DNA of 50,000 nt from the NCBI GenBank assembly GCA_009760855.2, contig WPIO01000007.1, positions 11,482,501 through 11,532,500 on the forward strand. Reading direction: 5' to 3'. Both the position numbers and the translations under genes were made by a program. Positions within the stretch are counted from its first letter, which is position 1. The number at the start of each line of letters is the position of its first letter. The stretch comes from Cristatella mucedo (taxonomy: Eukaryota > Bryozoa > Phylactolaemata > Cristatellidae). The notes below the pieces were generated by a model. It was not told the DNA's origin. It ran no database searches and saw only the letters and a list, made by a program, of their open reading frames with translations. Positions 10,791 through 21,434 of the stretch are shown piece by piece.

Positions 10791-11639
10791 CTTATTCCCA
10801 GTGAAATTTTGTTTTCTTCCGTTGTTCTTTTTTTATGATCCGTTAGAAAAATACTACCTACTATTACTTTTGTTAACGCGTTTATATGTGCCCCTGCCCA
10901 ACCTCAAATCCTTAGAGACCATACCGTCATTTCATATATTCCTGAGACCAGGAAATCAGTCCCGGCTCATATCAGGACCTTCTTCAATTCGAAGAAATTT
11001 AAAAAGAAGGTAGAAATCCACTAGCTCCTCATTGCTCCGCATCGGCTCTGTCGGTGTCAATTGCCCTCTCAGCGCTCGCGCGTCCTGACACTATGCATTT
11101 GATCACTAACCAGTCGGCATGCTTCCCTCAAAGCATGTGTAAAGTACGTAGAAGATATTTAGTTCTTTTAGAGTGCTACACACATTTATTAATATTAAAT
11201 TAGTAATAGTAGTATTAGTGACTGGTAGTCTCAAAATCGTGCAACTCTCTTTGACAGAATGCGAGCGGGTTAGCGACGTCAAAGAGTAGCAGTATAAAAT
11301 TGCAGTGGTTTGTCGTGTTTGGGCCCTTTTTCGATGCATCGGGACAAGCTTTGCCCATTGACCTTTCCGTCTCAGCCGCGTAGAATCGTTTATTTATTAT
11401 AAACTCCTTAACGCACCATTACGCCTTGCGGCTGTGTACACCTTTACTTTTCCTTAACTCGTCCATTAGCCTTGCGGCGTCTCGAATGCATTTTAAAGAC
11501 GGCGTAGGGGGCTTCGGCTGTTCAGGAAAAGATGGATCGTTGTAATAAAAAATATTTTTAATTAGCGTGATCTTAATTAATAGTCCTTGTATAAACGCTA
11601 TGGAAAAGATAATTATGTTGAAAAACAGACGCTGACTAT
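10791..11639. other. Unassigned sequence
   Basis: Pyrimidine-rich start (10801-10880), then AT-rich DNA with no recognised gene or repeat. ORFs are 77 codons or shorter. Confidence 0.4.
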
Positions 11640-13165
11640 TGAAGGGCCGTCATAAAGCGTCGGAGCTTCTTCTTTTTGAAGACGAGGCGCGGCTTTCGAA
11701 GACGAGGCACCGCGGTAGACGTTGACTATAGAGTGCTATTCTTTCGACAGCCTGCCGTCGTAGCTGCAGGTGTGAAATCAAAATGGCGCGCTTCTGCATC
11801 CGTGCGTCAGCGTCCTGCGCGGAGCCGCAAGGGCGCGGCGCAGACTCTCGCCCGTGCAGCGAACGAGCCGACTGGCCGTAAACTCTAGTGAGAGAGGCTG
11901 AAAGCTGTGGCAACCTGAACGCATCGCACTACAATTACACAATTAACCGCTGCCGTGTAGAAAAACGCTGGAATTAGCTTCAGACGAGTCGCACAAGGCT
12001 GAGCGAACCAACACTGCATAGCGGTCCCGCCCCTCTGAAATACAAACGAGAGTACTCGCGAGCAGCGACGGACCCGGAGAAGCTCTTTAACACGGCCGCA
12101 ACTGGTTTTGGCTGGGGGCCAATTCCCCGTACAGGTCAGCGCCCTCTACGTACTAGAATGCGTAGTATTTATCACGCACCGTTTTATATAGTTTTCTAGA
12201 TAATTCAATCAGTGGCAGGGTAGTTACGGGTGCCCATCTGGGACGAGGCTGTTCAAAGGCATTTCAAAGGCTGATTTTAAAGGTTAGCCGGAAGAATCTG
12301 TCCACCATGTAAGTCAGTGGGCGGGAGGCAACCTGATTGCAGACCGGATTGCCGTTGTATTGACTCAGTGCTGATTTACGGACCAAAGCCGGTGCCCGCT
12401 GCTAGATCGGTAGGCCGCTCGCTCGATTGTTGCGCCAGCTTGAGGCAGCACGGTCACTTGGCTGCGTCGCGGCGAAACGGGCGGCGCCAGCTAAACCAAC
12501 TGAATCGTGGAGGATAATTATTATTCGCGGTTATTAATACCTTAATGCTAATGCCATATTAAAAGTCGGCGCCCTGTGATAGGTGGGCGGTCAGGATTCG
12601 AGACTCGGGGCGTTGGAGCTGATTGGAGCTCTAAGCCACAGAGCCGTCGGTGTACGCCGTGGCCGCTGTTAAACGCCTGTAACCATCCGCTGCAGTCGAA
12701 TAGACTTCTCCGCATTACGGATACGGACTCGATACGCCAAGGTATGAGAGCACCCGTCGTCGTGGCCGCGTTTCCGCTACTGTCGGCACGCCTGCGTGCA
12801 TTGATGACGCGCCTACTGGTAACTAGCCGTGCTACGAGGTTCAGGCGTCGCCGCTATACGTCGTGCGTCGGCTGAGACTAGCACCATTACGTTGCACCGT
12901 TACGAGCGCTGCATTTGCGGCCAAGTTCTGACCTGACGTGGAAGCCACACATCACGCTGCCTGTAGCAGCGGCAAGCGCGCTCGGAAGTGAAGTCGCTGG
13001 GCTGGGCGTTTTTCATTTACCGTAAGGAAACGCGTTGCTGCGGCCGTGCTGAACGCCTCGCCATTACCTCGTCGAAGCGCCACTAGCCGCCCCTCGGTGA
13101 GTCGCACCACGTGAGCTCGCTCGCTATACTCCCGAGCAACAGTAAAGAATACTAGCAACTAACTC
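11640..13165. other. CpG-containing GC-rich block without recognised gene
   Basis: Base composition shifts from AT-rich flanks to GC-rich DNA with many CpG dinucleotides, broken by AT-rich interludes at 12160-12260 and 12515-12560. Many frames of 60-100 codons are open on both strands, as expected by chance at this composition. None shows a domain, and no splice-consistent chain is apparent. It could be an unmethylated island, an unrecognised first exon or promoter, or a GC-rich mobile element. Confidence 0.4.
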
Positions 13166-13839
13166 TTCTATTAGCGGTAAAAAAAAAGCTGCGATCCTTG
13201 CTGCACGTTATTACAACCACTTTACTATAAAAATTTCAAAAAAATCAGCTTTATTGTGCACTAGTTGTGCAAGAGCAGTCCACGAGGGCGCTGCCAATCA
13301 TTTTGACGGGCGCGAAGCACCTGGTCGGGCAATAATGAATGGACAGTTTAGGCTCTAGGCATGGTGTTTAAAAAGTCAGATGACTGACTAACAAGTGATC
13401 TGTCGTCTGCCTAAAAATTGGCCATACATATTGCGACCAAGAGGCATCTCAGACTAGCTTACGCCCAAGAGATACAGTTCTCTCAGGGTTCTATGCAAAT
13501 ATGTTATTGCTTTTTAAGAAGCGGTCGGCCTGCTTTTGTGTTCACGCAATACTTCTTAGCGCGGAAGACAGGCTCAAGAAAACAGCGCTAAAAAGTAGCC
13601 GCATAGCAGTTAAAAAACGCTGCATTACTCTTGATATGCCTCCTTTATATGCCTTCCCCTCAGAACTTACCGAGCGCCGTGACTGTCGCAAAGTCGTGCG
13701 TCCTGGCATATGCACTGTGCGTGCACTTGGCTCTGTCACATCGTTGCAGCCGATTGGTACCTAGCTGAGGATGTTTTAGTGCGTTTGTATATATTCTACA
13801 ACAGTCTGTATTAACGTGGCAATGGCAAAATCGAAATCT
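13166..13839. other. Unassigned sequence
   Basis: Two overlapping frames (13501-13764 plus, 13542-13739 minus) are open but have no recognised motif. Confidence 0.35.
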
Positions 13840-13965
13840 TCCATCCGTGATCGGGCCTTCAGTCGGTTGCTGCCGAAAATCTCGAACTCGTTTCCAACTC
13901 TGTTCAGCTTTGCCTGACTCGTTCCTTCCCCCAAAAAAGCTAAGTGCACTTTTTTTTGTCCTTTT
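13840..13965 (+). pseudogene. Possible LINE ORF2 C-terminal fragment
   Basis: The plus strand reads DRAFSRLLPKISNSFPTLF, which fits the LINE ending DRAFSSYAPKAWNSLP in order and spacing. Lysine/phenylalanine-rich text follows, where KKNLKTHLF would be. Short and diverged, so low confidence. Confidence 0.4.
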
Positions 13966-14589
13966 GCGGTCATCTGTTCGTGATTTAGTGCATATTCTGT
14001 TAATCAGGCGTCCTATTAGCGGAAATCGTTGGTGCCTTCTTGTGAGCGTTAGCGTTATTGTTCAGAAACATTACCTTGTATTTCATTAATCCTTAGTTTT
14101 TACTTCTCTTACGGCTACATCTAAGCGCTCTAAGGATAGAGGTATAGTTCATTAAAAATAATTTACAAAAGAGTTATCATTTTTATAAGGCCTATTAGCT
14201 TCCACTGTTGCACATTCCCCTCATCTTTCGGACAAGACGCAGTCTAGTTTTCCCGTCATCCATAACGATTTCGCGAGAGTTCGCGTGAGGGCTATACTGA
14301 AACCGCTTCTAGTTCAAGCGCGCTGATAATTTTACGCTTTATATTAAACGACCCATATTTTACTGCAAACGCGATTAATCAAAGGAAAGATTCATAAATA
14401 TAAGTGATTGGAAAGCACGGCGGGCTTACTGCCGCACAACTAATGAAACATTACCATGCTAAATTGGTTATATTATGACCGTGATATTATTTGTAGTTAT
14501 CTAAAGTAATGCTTTGTTGAGTTTAGGGCTTCCAAATGATGAATACTACTTCAAACAATGTGCCAGCTGCTTGCGGATGCTACCACCAA
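13966..14589. other. Unassigned AT-rich sequence
   Basis: Nothing recognised. Confidence 0.35.
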
Positions 14590-14690
14590 TCATTTGTTAA
14601 TGCTTTCCATAGCCATCTGCAAAGTGCCTTGAAAGAGATTCAGTTCTCCGAGCGGGGCTATGTGAATGCATTATTATTAAAACGGTATGA
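14590..14690 (+). mobile_element. LINE-B-type 3' tail, sense
   Basis: The plus strand reads ctgcaaagtgccttgaaaga then gattcagttctccgagcggg, and ends in gcattattattaaa. This is the LINE-B tail with its hairpin region and terminal ATT tract. Only about 100 bp of the element remain. Confidence 0.7.
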
Positions 14691-14884
14691 CTTTTGCAAT
14701 GCACATACGATCCTCTGAGGATTTGAAAAATAATAATATTCTTCGTCGTCATAATAGTTCGTTTGCATAATATCAAATGGGAGCTAATCTCTATCCAGCA
14801 GCTACACAACTCGCTACAAGAGAATCCGTATGCAATCTAGTCGTTAGTGCCGAGCCAGGCATCAAGCATGAGACAAGAAATAAA

Positions 14885-14965
14885 TAATAATAACAATGCA
14901 TTTGATAAAGCGCACTCAGAGAACTCAATCTCTTTTTATTTTGTTTGGGCCAGCATGCTAAAGCA
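14885..14965 (-). mobile_element. LINE-B-type 3' tail, antisense
   Basis: An (AAT)n tract at 14881-14895 is followed by tttgataaagcgcactcaga and gaactcaatctctttttatt, the antisense form of the LINE-B tail. It sits ~200 bp from a sense tail (14590-14690), facing the opposite way. Confidence 0.7.
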
Positions 14966-15395
14966 AACATTACGACACTGCGGCCACAGGTTGGTAAGGT
15001 CTGTGGCTAGGAACATTCACGGAATCATGAGCTGCTACGAGTGCATGCAAAGCACACAAGAACATAAAGAGTTCATCGTAGTGAAGGGAAAGCTGACCGG
15101 AACAGACGCGACATTACTTGAGTAATTGAAAATTAAAAGTCATCGCAGGATTTGACTTAGCCGGAAGCGTGTTCTAAACTTACGGTGTGTCTAGCTAAAG
15201 TTTATATTAAAAAATGATCTTAATTTAGCACGAGGGACGACGAGACGACTAGACTCCGATGGTGCGGATGGTGCCAGAGCGCAATGGAGGGTCAAGAATG
15301 TAGCATGCGTTGGCCGGCACAGGCAAGTGCAGTGACCTCCGTGTCATTTTGAGGACCTTGAAATCGATTATATGCTTTTTAAATATTAAAATAAA
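14966..15395. other. Unassigned sequence
   Basis: A 92-codon frame (14847-15125 plus) starts inside the preceding repeat and has no recognised domain. Confidence 0.35.
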
Positions 15396-15560
15396 CGAAT
15401 GCATATAATTTGCTTGCATAGCGCCCTAAGAGAACTTAATCTCTATCCAGGTGCTTCAATTATGCTACGGGTCTCGACCCCAGGACCTCGGCCTTCAAAT
15501 ACATTCACCTTGACATTGGTCGGGGCGAGTACCTTAACCACTGGGCCAAATCAGTGCGGG
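15396..15560 (-). mobile_element. SINE-2 (tRNA head, L2-type tail), antisense
   Basis: Antisense order is tail (agcgccctaagagaacttaa, tctctatccaggtgctt), then gggtctcgaccccaggacct at the B-box position, then ccttgacattggtcggggcg and agtaccttaaccactgggcc. The last is the reverse of CCAGTGGTTAAGGT, a D-arm/A-box pattern like tRNA-Leu/Ser. It matches 19845-19995 and 21285-21425. Antisense LINE sequence follows directly. Confidence 0.8.
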
Positions 15561-15574
15561 GAGCACATGAAGCT

Positions 15575-15835
15575 CAGGAGAAGTGGCGTGATGTGGGCCC
15601 TACGCTTTTGATGACAGATGTGACGAGCTGCCGAGTCTTGAACCAGTTGCAGACGATTGAGGGCACAGACTGGAAGTCCAGAAAAAATGGTATGGCACTA
15701 ATCTAGATACAGTTTCTCAAACATGAAAATGTATATGGGCTTACTTACTTGCATCTAATTCGGCCCGATTTTAGCGAGGTTCCTAACTAAAAGTAGGTGG
15801 ATTTTGAATTAGAGTAAATGTGCAGATATAAAGGC
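15575..15835 (-). pseudogene. LINE reverse-transcriptase fragment, antisense
   Basis: The minus strand reads approximately QLVQDSAARHICHQK at 15600-15660, the counterpart of RLQLVQNSAARLVCRER in LINE-B. Sequence matching the KSAYFQLHNIAKIRA region follows (15740-15800). Short, interrupted and adjacent to a SINE-2 copy. Confidence 0.6.
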
Positions 15836-16234
15836 AAGTCGGTTTGGAATAGCTCAGCTGGATAGCGCGAAGAAGTAACTAAAGTGATAATAGCTGAAAC
15901 AATCTTGAGGATGAGGTTCTCTAAATTTCATATGACACTGTGCTTTTCCGCGCCCCGCCCCCGACTGTTCGGTGATAGTCTTACTGAGGATCGTCATCGC
16001 TTCAGGAAGCTGTCCAAAGTGAACGCCTTCGACGCAAGCTTTAAGGGAACGTAGGGGTGAGTACGATGATGAAGAACGAGGCCTACGTCCTACGTAGAGA
16101 GGTGTACGCATCCTTGACTTTCTTTCTGCCGCGCCTTTACCGCTGCTTTACCCTGAGAAGGACTCAGGCTTAGAAGCCACTGCAGCACGTAGCAGCATAT
16201 TTGTATCCTGTAATGATAATAAGAAGAATATGTG
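15836..16234. other. Unassigned sequence
   Basis: It contains an isolated A-box-like string (tagctcagctggatagcgc at 15849-15867) with no matching B box. An 85-codon minus frame shows no motif. Confidence 0.35.
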
Positions 16235-16345
16235 CATATTGTGCCCTTAGAGAATCTAATCTCTTGTTGGCACTTTACATAAGCTGTAAAGCTAGCATGA
16301 TCAAATGGCTAATGGTAATATCCACATGTAAACAAGCATAGCAGT
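16235..16345 (-). mobile_element. LINE-B 3' tail and UTR start, antisense
   Basis: Reads gtgcccttagagaatctaat, ctcttgttggcactttacat, then aagctagcatgatcaaatgg. This keeps the LINE-B tail/UTR order with moderate divergence. Confidence 0.65.
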
Positions 16346-17004
16346 TTCTTCTGAGGGAAAGTAGTCTAAAACCATCCAGCTGAATGATCAAGACCATTTT
16401 CTTTTCGGTCGCTCTCTTTATGAAAACATCTAGGCCAAAAGAGGCGACACCTGTATCTGTATCACGCTAGGCGGAAGTAATACATTTCGTGAATTTGCAT
16501 GGGGAAGTATTTACTCTCTCTGGCACGCTACGAGTCTCGAATGAACCAGACGTTAACTCGGTTTTGCATGGGAGCAGTTTTCGTATATTGAGTAACTTGT
16601 TACCTTCCAAAGTTTGAACGTTTACCTGGCAACGTTCAACGTTCGTCTGGCCGGCACCATGCAGTGACAGACATCTACAGGCCACGTGGGAGGGCCACGC
16701 GGGCGAGGGGCAGTTCTGCGGGTGGTGGCACGTCTTGCCTGCCTGTTGATCACGAGAGACTCTCTTATCAGTCCGATAAGCCGCTCCAGCCAAGCACAGC
16801 GTGCGGTAACCGTGCCTTAAGCCTAGGGCCGTCAGCCGGATTCACAGGGCGTTTTAAAGAACCCACAAAGCAACGTAGTCGTGCTTGAAAAAAACAGAGC
16901 TTGTTCAAAGTCTCATAGGTTGTATCTGTGATTTATCTCTAGATCGGTTATATAAACAAACACACCAATAAGCACGATGACAAATAGTTCACGTGCGTGG
17001 CTGT
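16346..17004. other. Unassigned sequence
   Basis: Overlapping 74- and 108-codon frames on opposite strands show no recognised domain. The block near 16690-16790 shares short motifs (cgtgggaggg, tgcgggtggtggc) with 18600-18630, possibly an old repeat. Confidence 0.35.
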
Positions 17005-17185
17005 CGAGGACTAGCTAAAAAAATCCTAGCTGATTAAACAGCCTCTTTTTGTATAGCGGCAGAAGAGCCTTTCCGGCTATCACCACCGCTTGCAGTGGCG
17101 ATAAAGAATCGCCCACCACAGGAATCGAACCCACGACCTCGGGACCGAGGTCGTGAAAGCAACCGCCTTAGCACGAACATGTCCA
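17005..17185 (-). mobile_element. SINE-1 copy, antisense
   Basis: On the minus strand the B box (gggttcgattcctgtggtgg) is followed by gcgattctttatcgcc, the hairpin ccactgcaagcggtgg, tgatagcc, ctcttctgccgctataca and aggctgtttaatcagctagg. As in the 7668 copy, a palindrome with 11-bp arms (17132-17155) sits just upstream of the B box. This is the better preserved of the two palindrome-bearing copies. Confidence 0.85.
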
Positions 17186-17540
17186 GCATATTCGCTATAA
17201 GCAGTCCTTCCTCCGAGAGGGAAGCTCGGGCACTTGCCGATAGCTTATCCGCTGGGCGTCTATTTGTAACCTCATTTCTTTGAATGGACCTGCTGATGGA
17301 TTGGAGATTAAATTGCAGCTGAGATCTCTTATCCTGCTTTTAGGTTTTCTTATTACATTTCAATATTGTCTGCTCCTGTCGTGGCGAGTACAAGTGTACA
17401 TCGGATCCCGTGGTTGTCGGCCGTAGTTTCGTGTGGAACAGGATTTTTAAAGATAAAGAAAGAAAATGGAATTAGTCTCTGTTCGTTATCAAGTCCTCTG
17501 TTTGTTTTTCATAAGCATTTATTCACGTTAATATCGCTAC
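17186..17540. other. Unassigned sequence
   Basis: No recognised element. It leads into a CT minisatellite. Confidence 0.35.
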
Positions 17541-17850
17541 TGATTCTCTGTCTCTCTGTCTCTCTGTCTCTGTCTCTTTGTCTCTCTGTCTCTCTGTCAC
17601 TCTGTCTCTCTGTCTTTCTGTCTCTCTGTCTCTCTGTCTCTCTGTCTCTCTGTCTCTCTCTCTGTCTCTCTGTCTCTCTGTCTCTCTGTCTCTCTGTCTC
17701 TCTGTCTCTCTGTCTCTCTGTCTCTCTGTCTCTCTGTCTCTCTGTCACTCTGTCTCTCTGTCTCTCTGTCTCTCTGTCTCTCTGTCTCTCTGTCTCTCTG
17801 TCTCCCCGTCTCTATCTCTCTGTCTCTTTGTCTCTCTCTCTCTCTCTTTC
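17541..17850. repeat. (CTCTCTGT)n minisatellite
   Basis: A nearly perfect 8-bp tandem array (CTCTCTGT, with occasional CACTCTGT, CTTTCTGT and CTCTGT variants) of about 35-38 units, fading into (CT)n at ~17830. The long serine/leucine- and arginine/glutamate-rich frames through it are artefacts. Confidence 0.95.
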
Positions 17851-19844
17851 TCCGAATCTCTATTTCAGTCATTACTCTTTGTCTCCCTCTCGCGCCTCTC
17901 TGACGCTTTCCTTCTTTCGCTTTCTCGCTCTCTCCGACTTTCATTCTTTGTATCTGCTATTGTGCCTCGATGCATGTACATGTATACGACTGCTGCATTT
18001 GCGTGCGTGTGATGCTGGAGTAATGCTTTCTTACGAATATAGTTGAATCGTACGTAATTTAAAACTTGTCTGGCCCACGGGTGCACAGGGCACAATGTTT
18101 TAAGCTTTGACCATTTGAAAATACTTAAACTAATCGGTGGTGCTAGCTGTACAGCGAAATATTGTGCCTACCCTGTCAATGCGCATGCCAAATCTGGTAA
18201 CGATTCGACTACGAAATGTCTTTCACAACACATCTGCGTCTTAGCAATAGCAGTCATTTGCGAATGAATGCTGCATTTGAGGGGCTAAGGAGTGCGGTTT
18301 CCTTCTCATGTAATTAGCTTAAAGCCGTACAAATGAAAAATCTGGGAAATTATTTTTGCGAACGGTTTGAGCACGTTGCTGAGATGGTTCTTTCAGACCT
18401 ATGCTTCTATAACTAGTTATGGCGATCCACAGGAGGACAGACTGAAGCTAGCCAGCAATAAATCTCGATTGGACCTCAAGGTCACCCGTTTCGTAGTGCG
18501 TGCAGTTATAAGTTATAGAGTTTCTCATTACCATCCACAGTGTGTGCGTTCACGCACACACTACAGCCCGGAGCAGGCTTCGACAGCTATCTTGGTCAAG
18601 TGGGAGGGCGGTCTGCGGGCGGTGGCTCGTTGACCTACCACCGTCTTGGTGGATTTCGAGGGTCCCTTATCTGACCACGTGCTCTTATCCGATCACGCAA
18701 CGGGCTTCGCTCATTCTGCCTCAGTGCACGTGGCTAACGCGGGTACCTAGCCCAATGTTTTTCCATGCTCCTTGAGATAAAGCGACCCTGCTTGTCTCTC
18801 GACTCCAGTGGTCAGAGGTTACGCGTGTCGGAGGTTCGTCATTGTTGACTTAGGTCCAAGGCTTTTGATTTGGCAATACTATTCATACTCAACCACATAT
18901 CGTGCTGCAAGTCGATGCTTCTGCGTAGAAGCAGACGGCGGCCCAGCTGGTTTCGTTTTTCGACTACAGCAAAATAAGATCCAGCCAACGAATTCAGTCC
19001 CGGCACAAAAATGACTTTACATTTTTTTTGCCACGACACCGAGAGATTCTCTTGGTTTCAGACTTGCCTTTGACATTAGGCGCTAGACATAATGCAAGAC
19101 CCGCACCCGCGTTTGTTACGCCCTCTTTTCTCTGTCTTGTTTTGCTGTAACGCAACAGGTAGAATGCTGTGGCACCTCGATGACCACTAAGTCTGCAGCT
19201 AGTTCAATTAAACTACAAGTCCTATTGAGAGCAATCAGCGGTTCAGAGCTGCACATCTCAAAGTGCGGTCGCAGTGTCATTCAGTGAGAGACTGTCTAGC
19301 GTTTTTTTTTTACCCACGCTCAGCAGATCCAGACAGGGCTTCAGCTTATATGCTTTATCAAGTCACACTGTGACAATAGGGACTATGAAAAAAGGAGCTT
19401 GAAGCTATTGCTTGGGATAGTCAAAATTGACAGACAAAAGTGATAGACATAGCCCGTCGATCTGTAATGCGCTTATCGAGCAGAATAGCAAAGTTAAAGC
19501 TCAAGTGCATGACATTATGTAAATTACAATCCTCATTTGTAAAGCAGACGCATCTGAGTTTGATTCCATAATTCTATGAAAGGCTGAAGCCAGCAGATGG
19601 GTACTGAAATAGGGGGCCTCTTTCTTACTGACACGTGGTAAGACCTAGCAAATTTACTATTTACTCTGTGTACAGCTGTGGGTGTTAAATACCTGTCATC
19701 AGTTTCAAATTCTTTTCTTAACATGGCCGAAGCGTTGTGAGAGACACTGAATCCTGCCTGATGGCTTACCCGCTGCAGTGAAAAGCATCGCTGAACAGCA
19801 ATTGTTAGGATGAAACAGACACTCTGTGTGACTCATATAAATAT
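17851..19844. other. Unassigned sequence, ~2 kb
   Basis: The frames at 18367-18633, 18542-18775, 18808-19014 and the opposite strand are all under 90 codons with no recognised motif. No repeat family of this window was detected, apart from the weak resemblance of 18600-18630 to 16690-16740. Confidence 0.35.
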
Positions 19845-19995
19845 AAAAAATACAATTCATTTGTATAGCGCCCCAAGAGAACTTAATCTCTTTTCAGGCG
19901 CTTCGCATATGCCTCGGGGCTCGAGCCCACAACCTCAGCCAGACCTTGGTCGGGGCGAGCACCTTAACTACTGGACCAAACCAGCACGATCAGTG
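19845..19995 (-). mobile_element. SINE-2 copy, antisense (best preserved)
   Basis: Antisense order is an AT-rich 3' end, tail hairpin (agcgccccaagagaacttaa, tctcttttcaggcgctt), cgcatatgcctcggggctcg, B box (gagccc), then gaccttggtcggggcgagca and ccttaactactggacc (A-box side). In the sense direction the tail has 5-bp GCGCC/GGCGC arms flanking an inner AAGAGA/TCTCTT stem. The same hairpin closes LINE-B. Confidence 0.85.
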
Positions 19996-20745
19996 AACAC
20001 AGATTTTCAGAGACTTTAACTCTATTCGTGGGCCGATTTACAATCACAGCCACATCGCACGGTTTCTTCTTAACGAGTCAAACAATGGATACTGTTAAAT
20101 ATCTTCTTTGATCGGTATCTAATTTTTTGTCGAATTTCTGAGTAGATCTCAGGTGTGCACTTGTCAGATTTCATTGATCGCTACTTTTACTGTAGGAGCA
20201 GCGACTTGACAGATATTCGAAAATGCGAAAAAAATTGGAATCAATTTCCTATTACGCTGAATGATCTTTCTGAACGTAGAGAACTCCTGGATAAATTCGT
20301 GTAGTATACTGTGAGCCATCGGTTTGTGCAAACTAACCGTCAACATACCGGATGTCTGGTGTTGCTCCTCTACTTTCGTCAGTCTCTCCCGCTTGTGCGG
20401 CTCGAGTGACGTTTATCGTTTAGACAACCAAAAATTAGGTCGTTCGTCATATTTAAATAGCCGTTTCAACCATCTCCGATTCAATGTCGTAAAATCGAGA
20501 GAAATGAGGTTCTTGTGGAGTCCGAGGGTTAAATTCATGATTTCTTTATCATTTATCTTGGTATTGTATTATATTTTCTAATCACTTAATATATTAGTAC
20601 TTCTGATTTTAAATACGAAATCAAGCGAGTTTCTAACATTCAGTAGCAGTGCCTAGGGCACTCACTGTAAAGACTCGTTCTTAGGGGAAGCTAGCCCGGG
20701 TTTTCAGTGATAACTAAACAGCTGCACACCTGTTTTGAACCCATA
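19996..20745. other. Unassigned AT-rich sequence
   Basis: Only short frames (85 codons at 20324-20581) without recognised motif. Confidence 0.35.
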
Positions 20746-21035
20746 TTGTGATTGGATTGGTTGTTACGATAAAACGGAACTGCTACTAATAGAACCCCAC
20801 ATGTGTGTGTGTGGAGGGATTAGATGGCTTGCTCTTCTAATAGATGATGATGTTGTGCCAACGCGACGTTGTGCTCGTAATAAAGTGACTTATTTGACAA
20901 CTGATTACCTTTTGAAATTTGTATTGGGAAGACTGCTTCCTTAGCTGGCATTAAGTCCGATCCCTGTCGAAGATTAGGGACTGTCTACTAATGATGGCTT
21001 GGAAAAGATTTGACTTGCTCACTGGTCCTGTTTTA
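20746..21035 (+). pseudogene. LINE-A fragment, sense
   Basis: The plus strand reads [14 protein letters not shown], then LALLIDDDVVPTRRCARNK, then degenerate text matching [14 protein letters not shown] (cgatccctgtcgaagattag). These are the post-YADD and connection segments of the LINE-A reverse transcriptase. The copy is truncated at both ends and diverged. Confidence 0.75.
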
Positions 21036-21055
21036 GCAAAGTTAACCGCAATTCA

Positions 21056-21215
21056 AGGGCCGTGATAGCCCAGGAGATAGGGTGCTCGCTCCTAACGATT
21101 GGGGTTGTGGGTTCGAATCCTACAGTGGGCGATCTTCTATCGCCAACTGCCAGCAGCTGCGAAAGCCATTAACACTCTTCTACTGCTTTACAAATTGGGC
21201 TGCTAAGTCAGCTAA
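21056..21215 (+). mobile_element. SINE-1 copy, sense
   Basis: A-box region gtgatagcccaggagatagg (~21062-21081) and B box gggttcgaatcc (~21109-21120), spaced as in a tRNA. Then gggcgatcttctatcgccaa, ctgccagcagctgcgaaagc, ctcttctactgctttacaaa and gggctgctaagtcagctaat. The body matches 34010-34180 in order. Polymerase III would transcribe such elements from the internal A and B boxes. Confidence 0.85.
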
Positions 21216-21284
21216 TATTCTTATGCCTTTTTCCTCGGTTGATCTTTGTCCACATCATACTCGGATTCCCCCCACTGCGATACG

Positions 21285-21425
21285 ACCTAAACCATTTACC
21301 CAGTGGTTAAGGTGCTAGCCCCGACCAACATCTGGCCGCGGTCGTGGGTTCGAGCCCCGTGGCATATGTGCAGCGACTGAATAGAGATTATATTCTCTTA
21401 TGACACTTTATAAATAAATTAGATT
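21285..21425 (+). mobile_element. SINE-2 copy, sense
   Basis: Head: cccagtggttaaggtgctag, ccccgaccaacatctggccg, B box gggttcgagcccc, then gtggcatatgtgcagcgact and the tail agagattatattctcttatg, then acactttataaataaatt. The D-arm wording (AGTGGTTAAGG) suggests a class II tRNA ancestor, such as Leu or Ser. It lies ~70 bp after a SINE-1 copy in the same orientation. Confidence 0.85.
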
Positions 21426-21434
21426 CATTGTAGT

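Noticed and set aside
15846-15870. A-box-like string tagctcagctggatagcgc suggesting a tRNA gene
   Set aside because: No B box or cloverleaf partner at the right distance. Probably a stray SINE remnant or chance.
17366-18046. 226-codon plus frame and overlapping Arg/Glu minus frames
   Set aside because: The open length comes from the 8-bp array, which has no stop in these frames. The non-repeat ends have no motif.
16690-18640. Similar G-rich strings at 16690-16740 and 18600-18630
   Set aside because: The shared motifs are only 10-13 bp with unequal spacing. Not enough to call a repeat family.
21056-21130. tRNA gene in the SINE-1 head
   Set aside because: A and B boxes are present, but no clean acceptor and anticodon stems form, and the same head recurs with a shared non-tRNA body, so it is a SINE.
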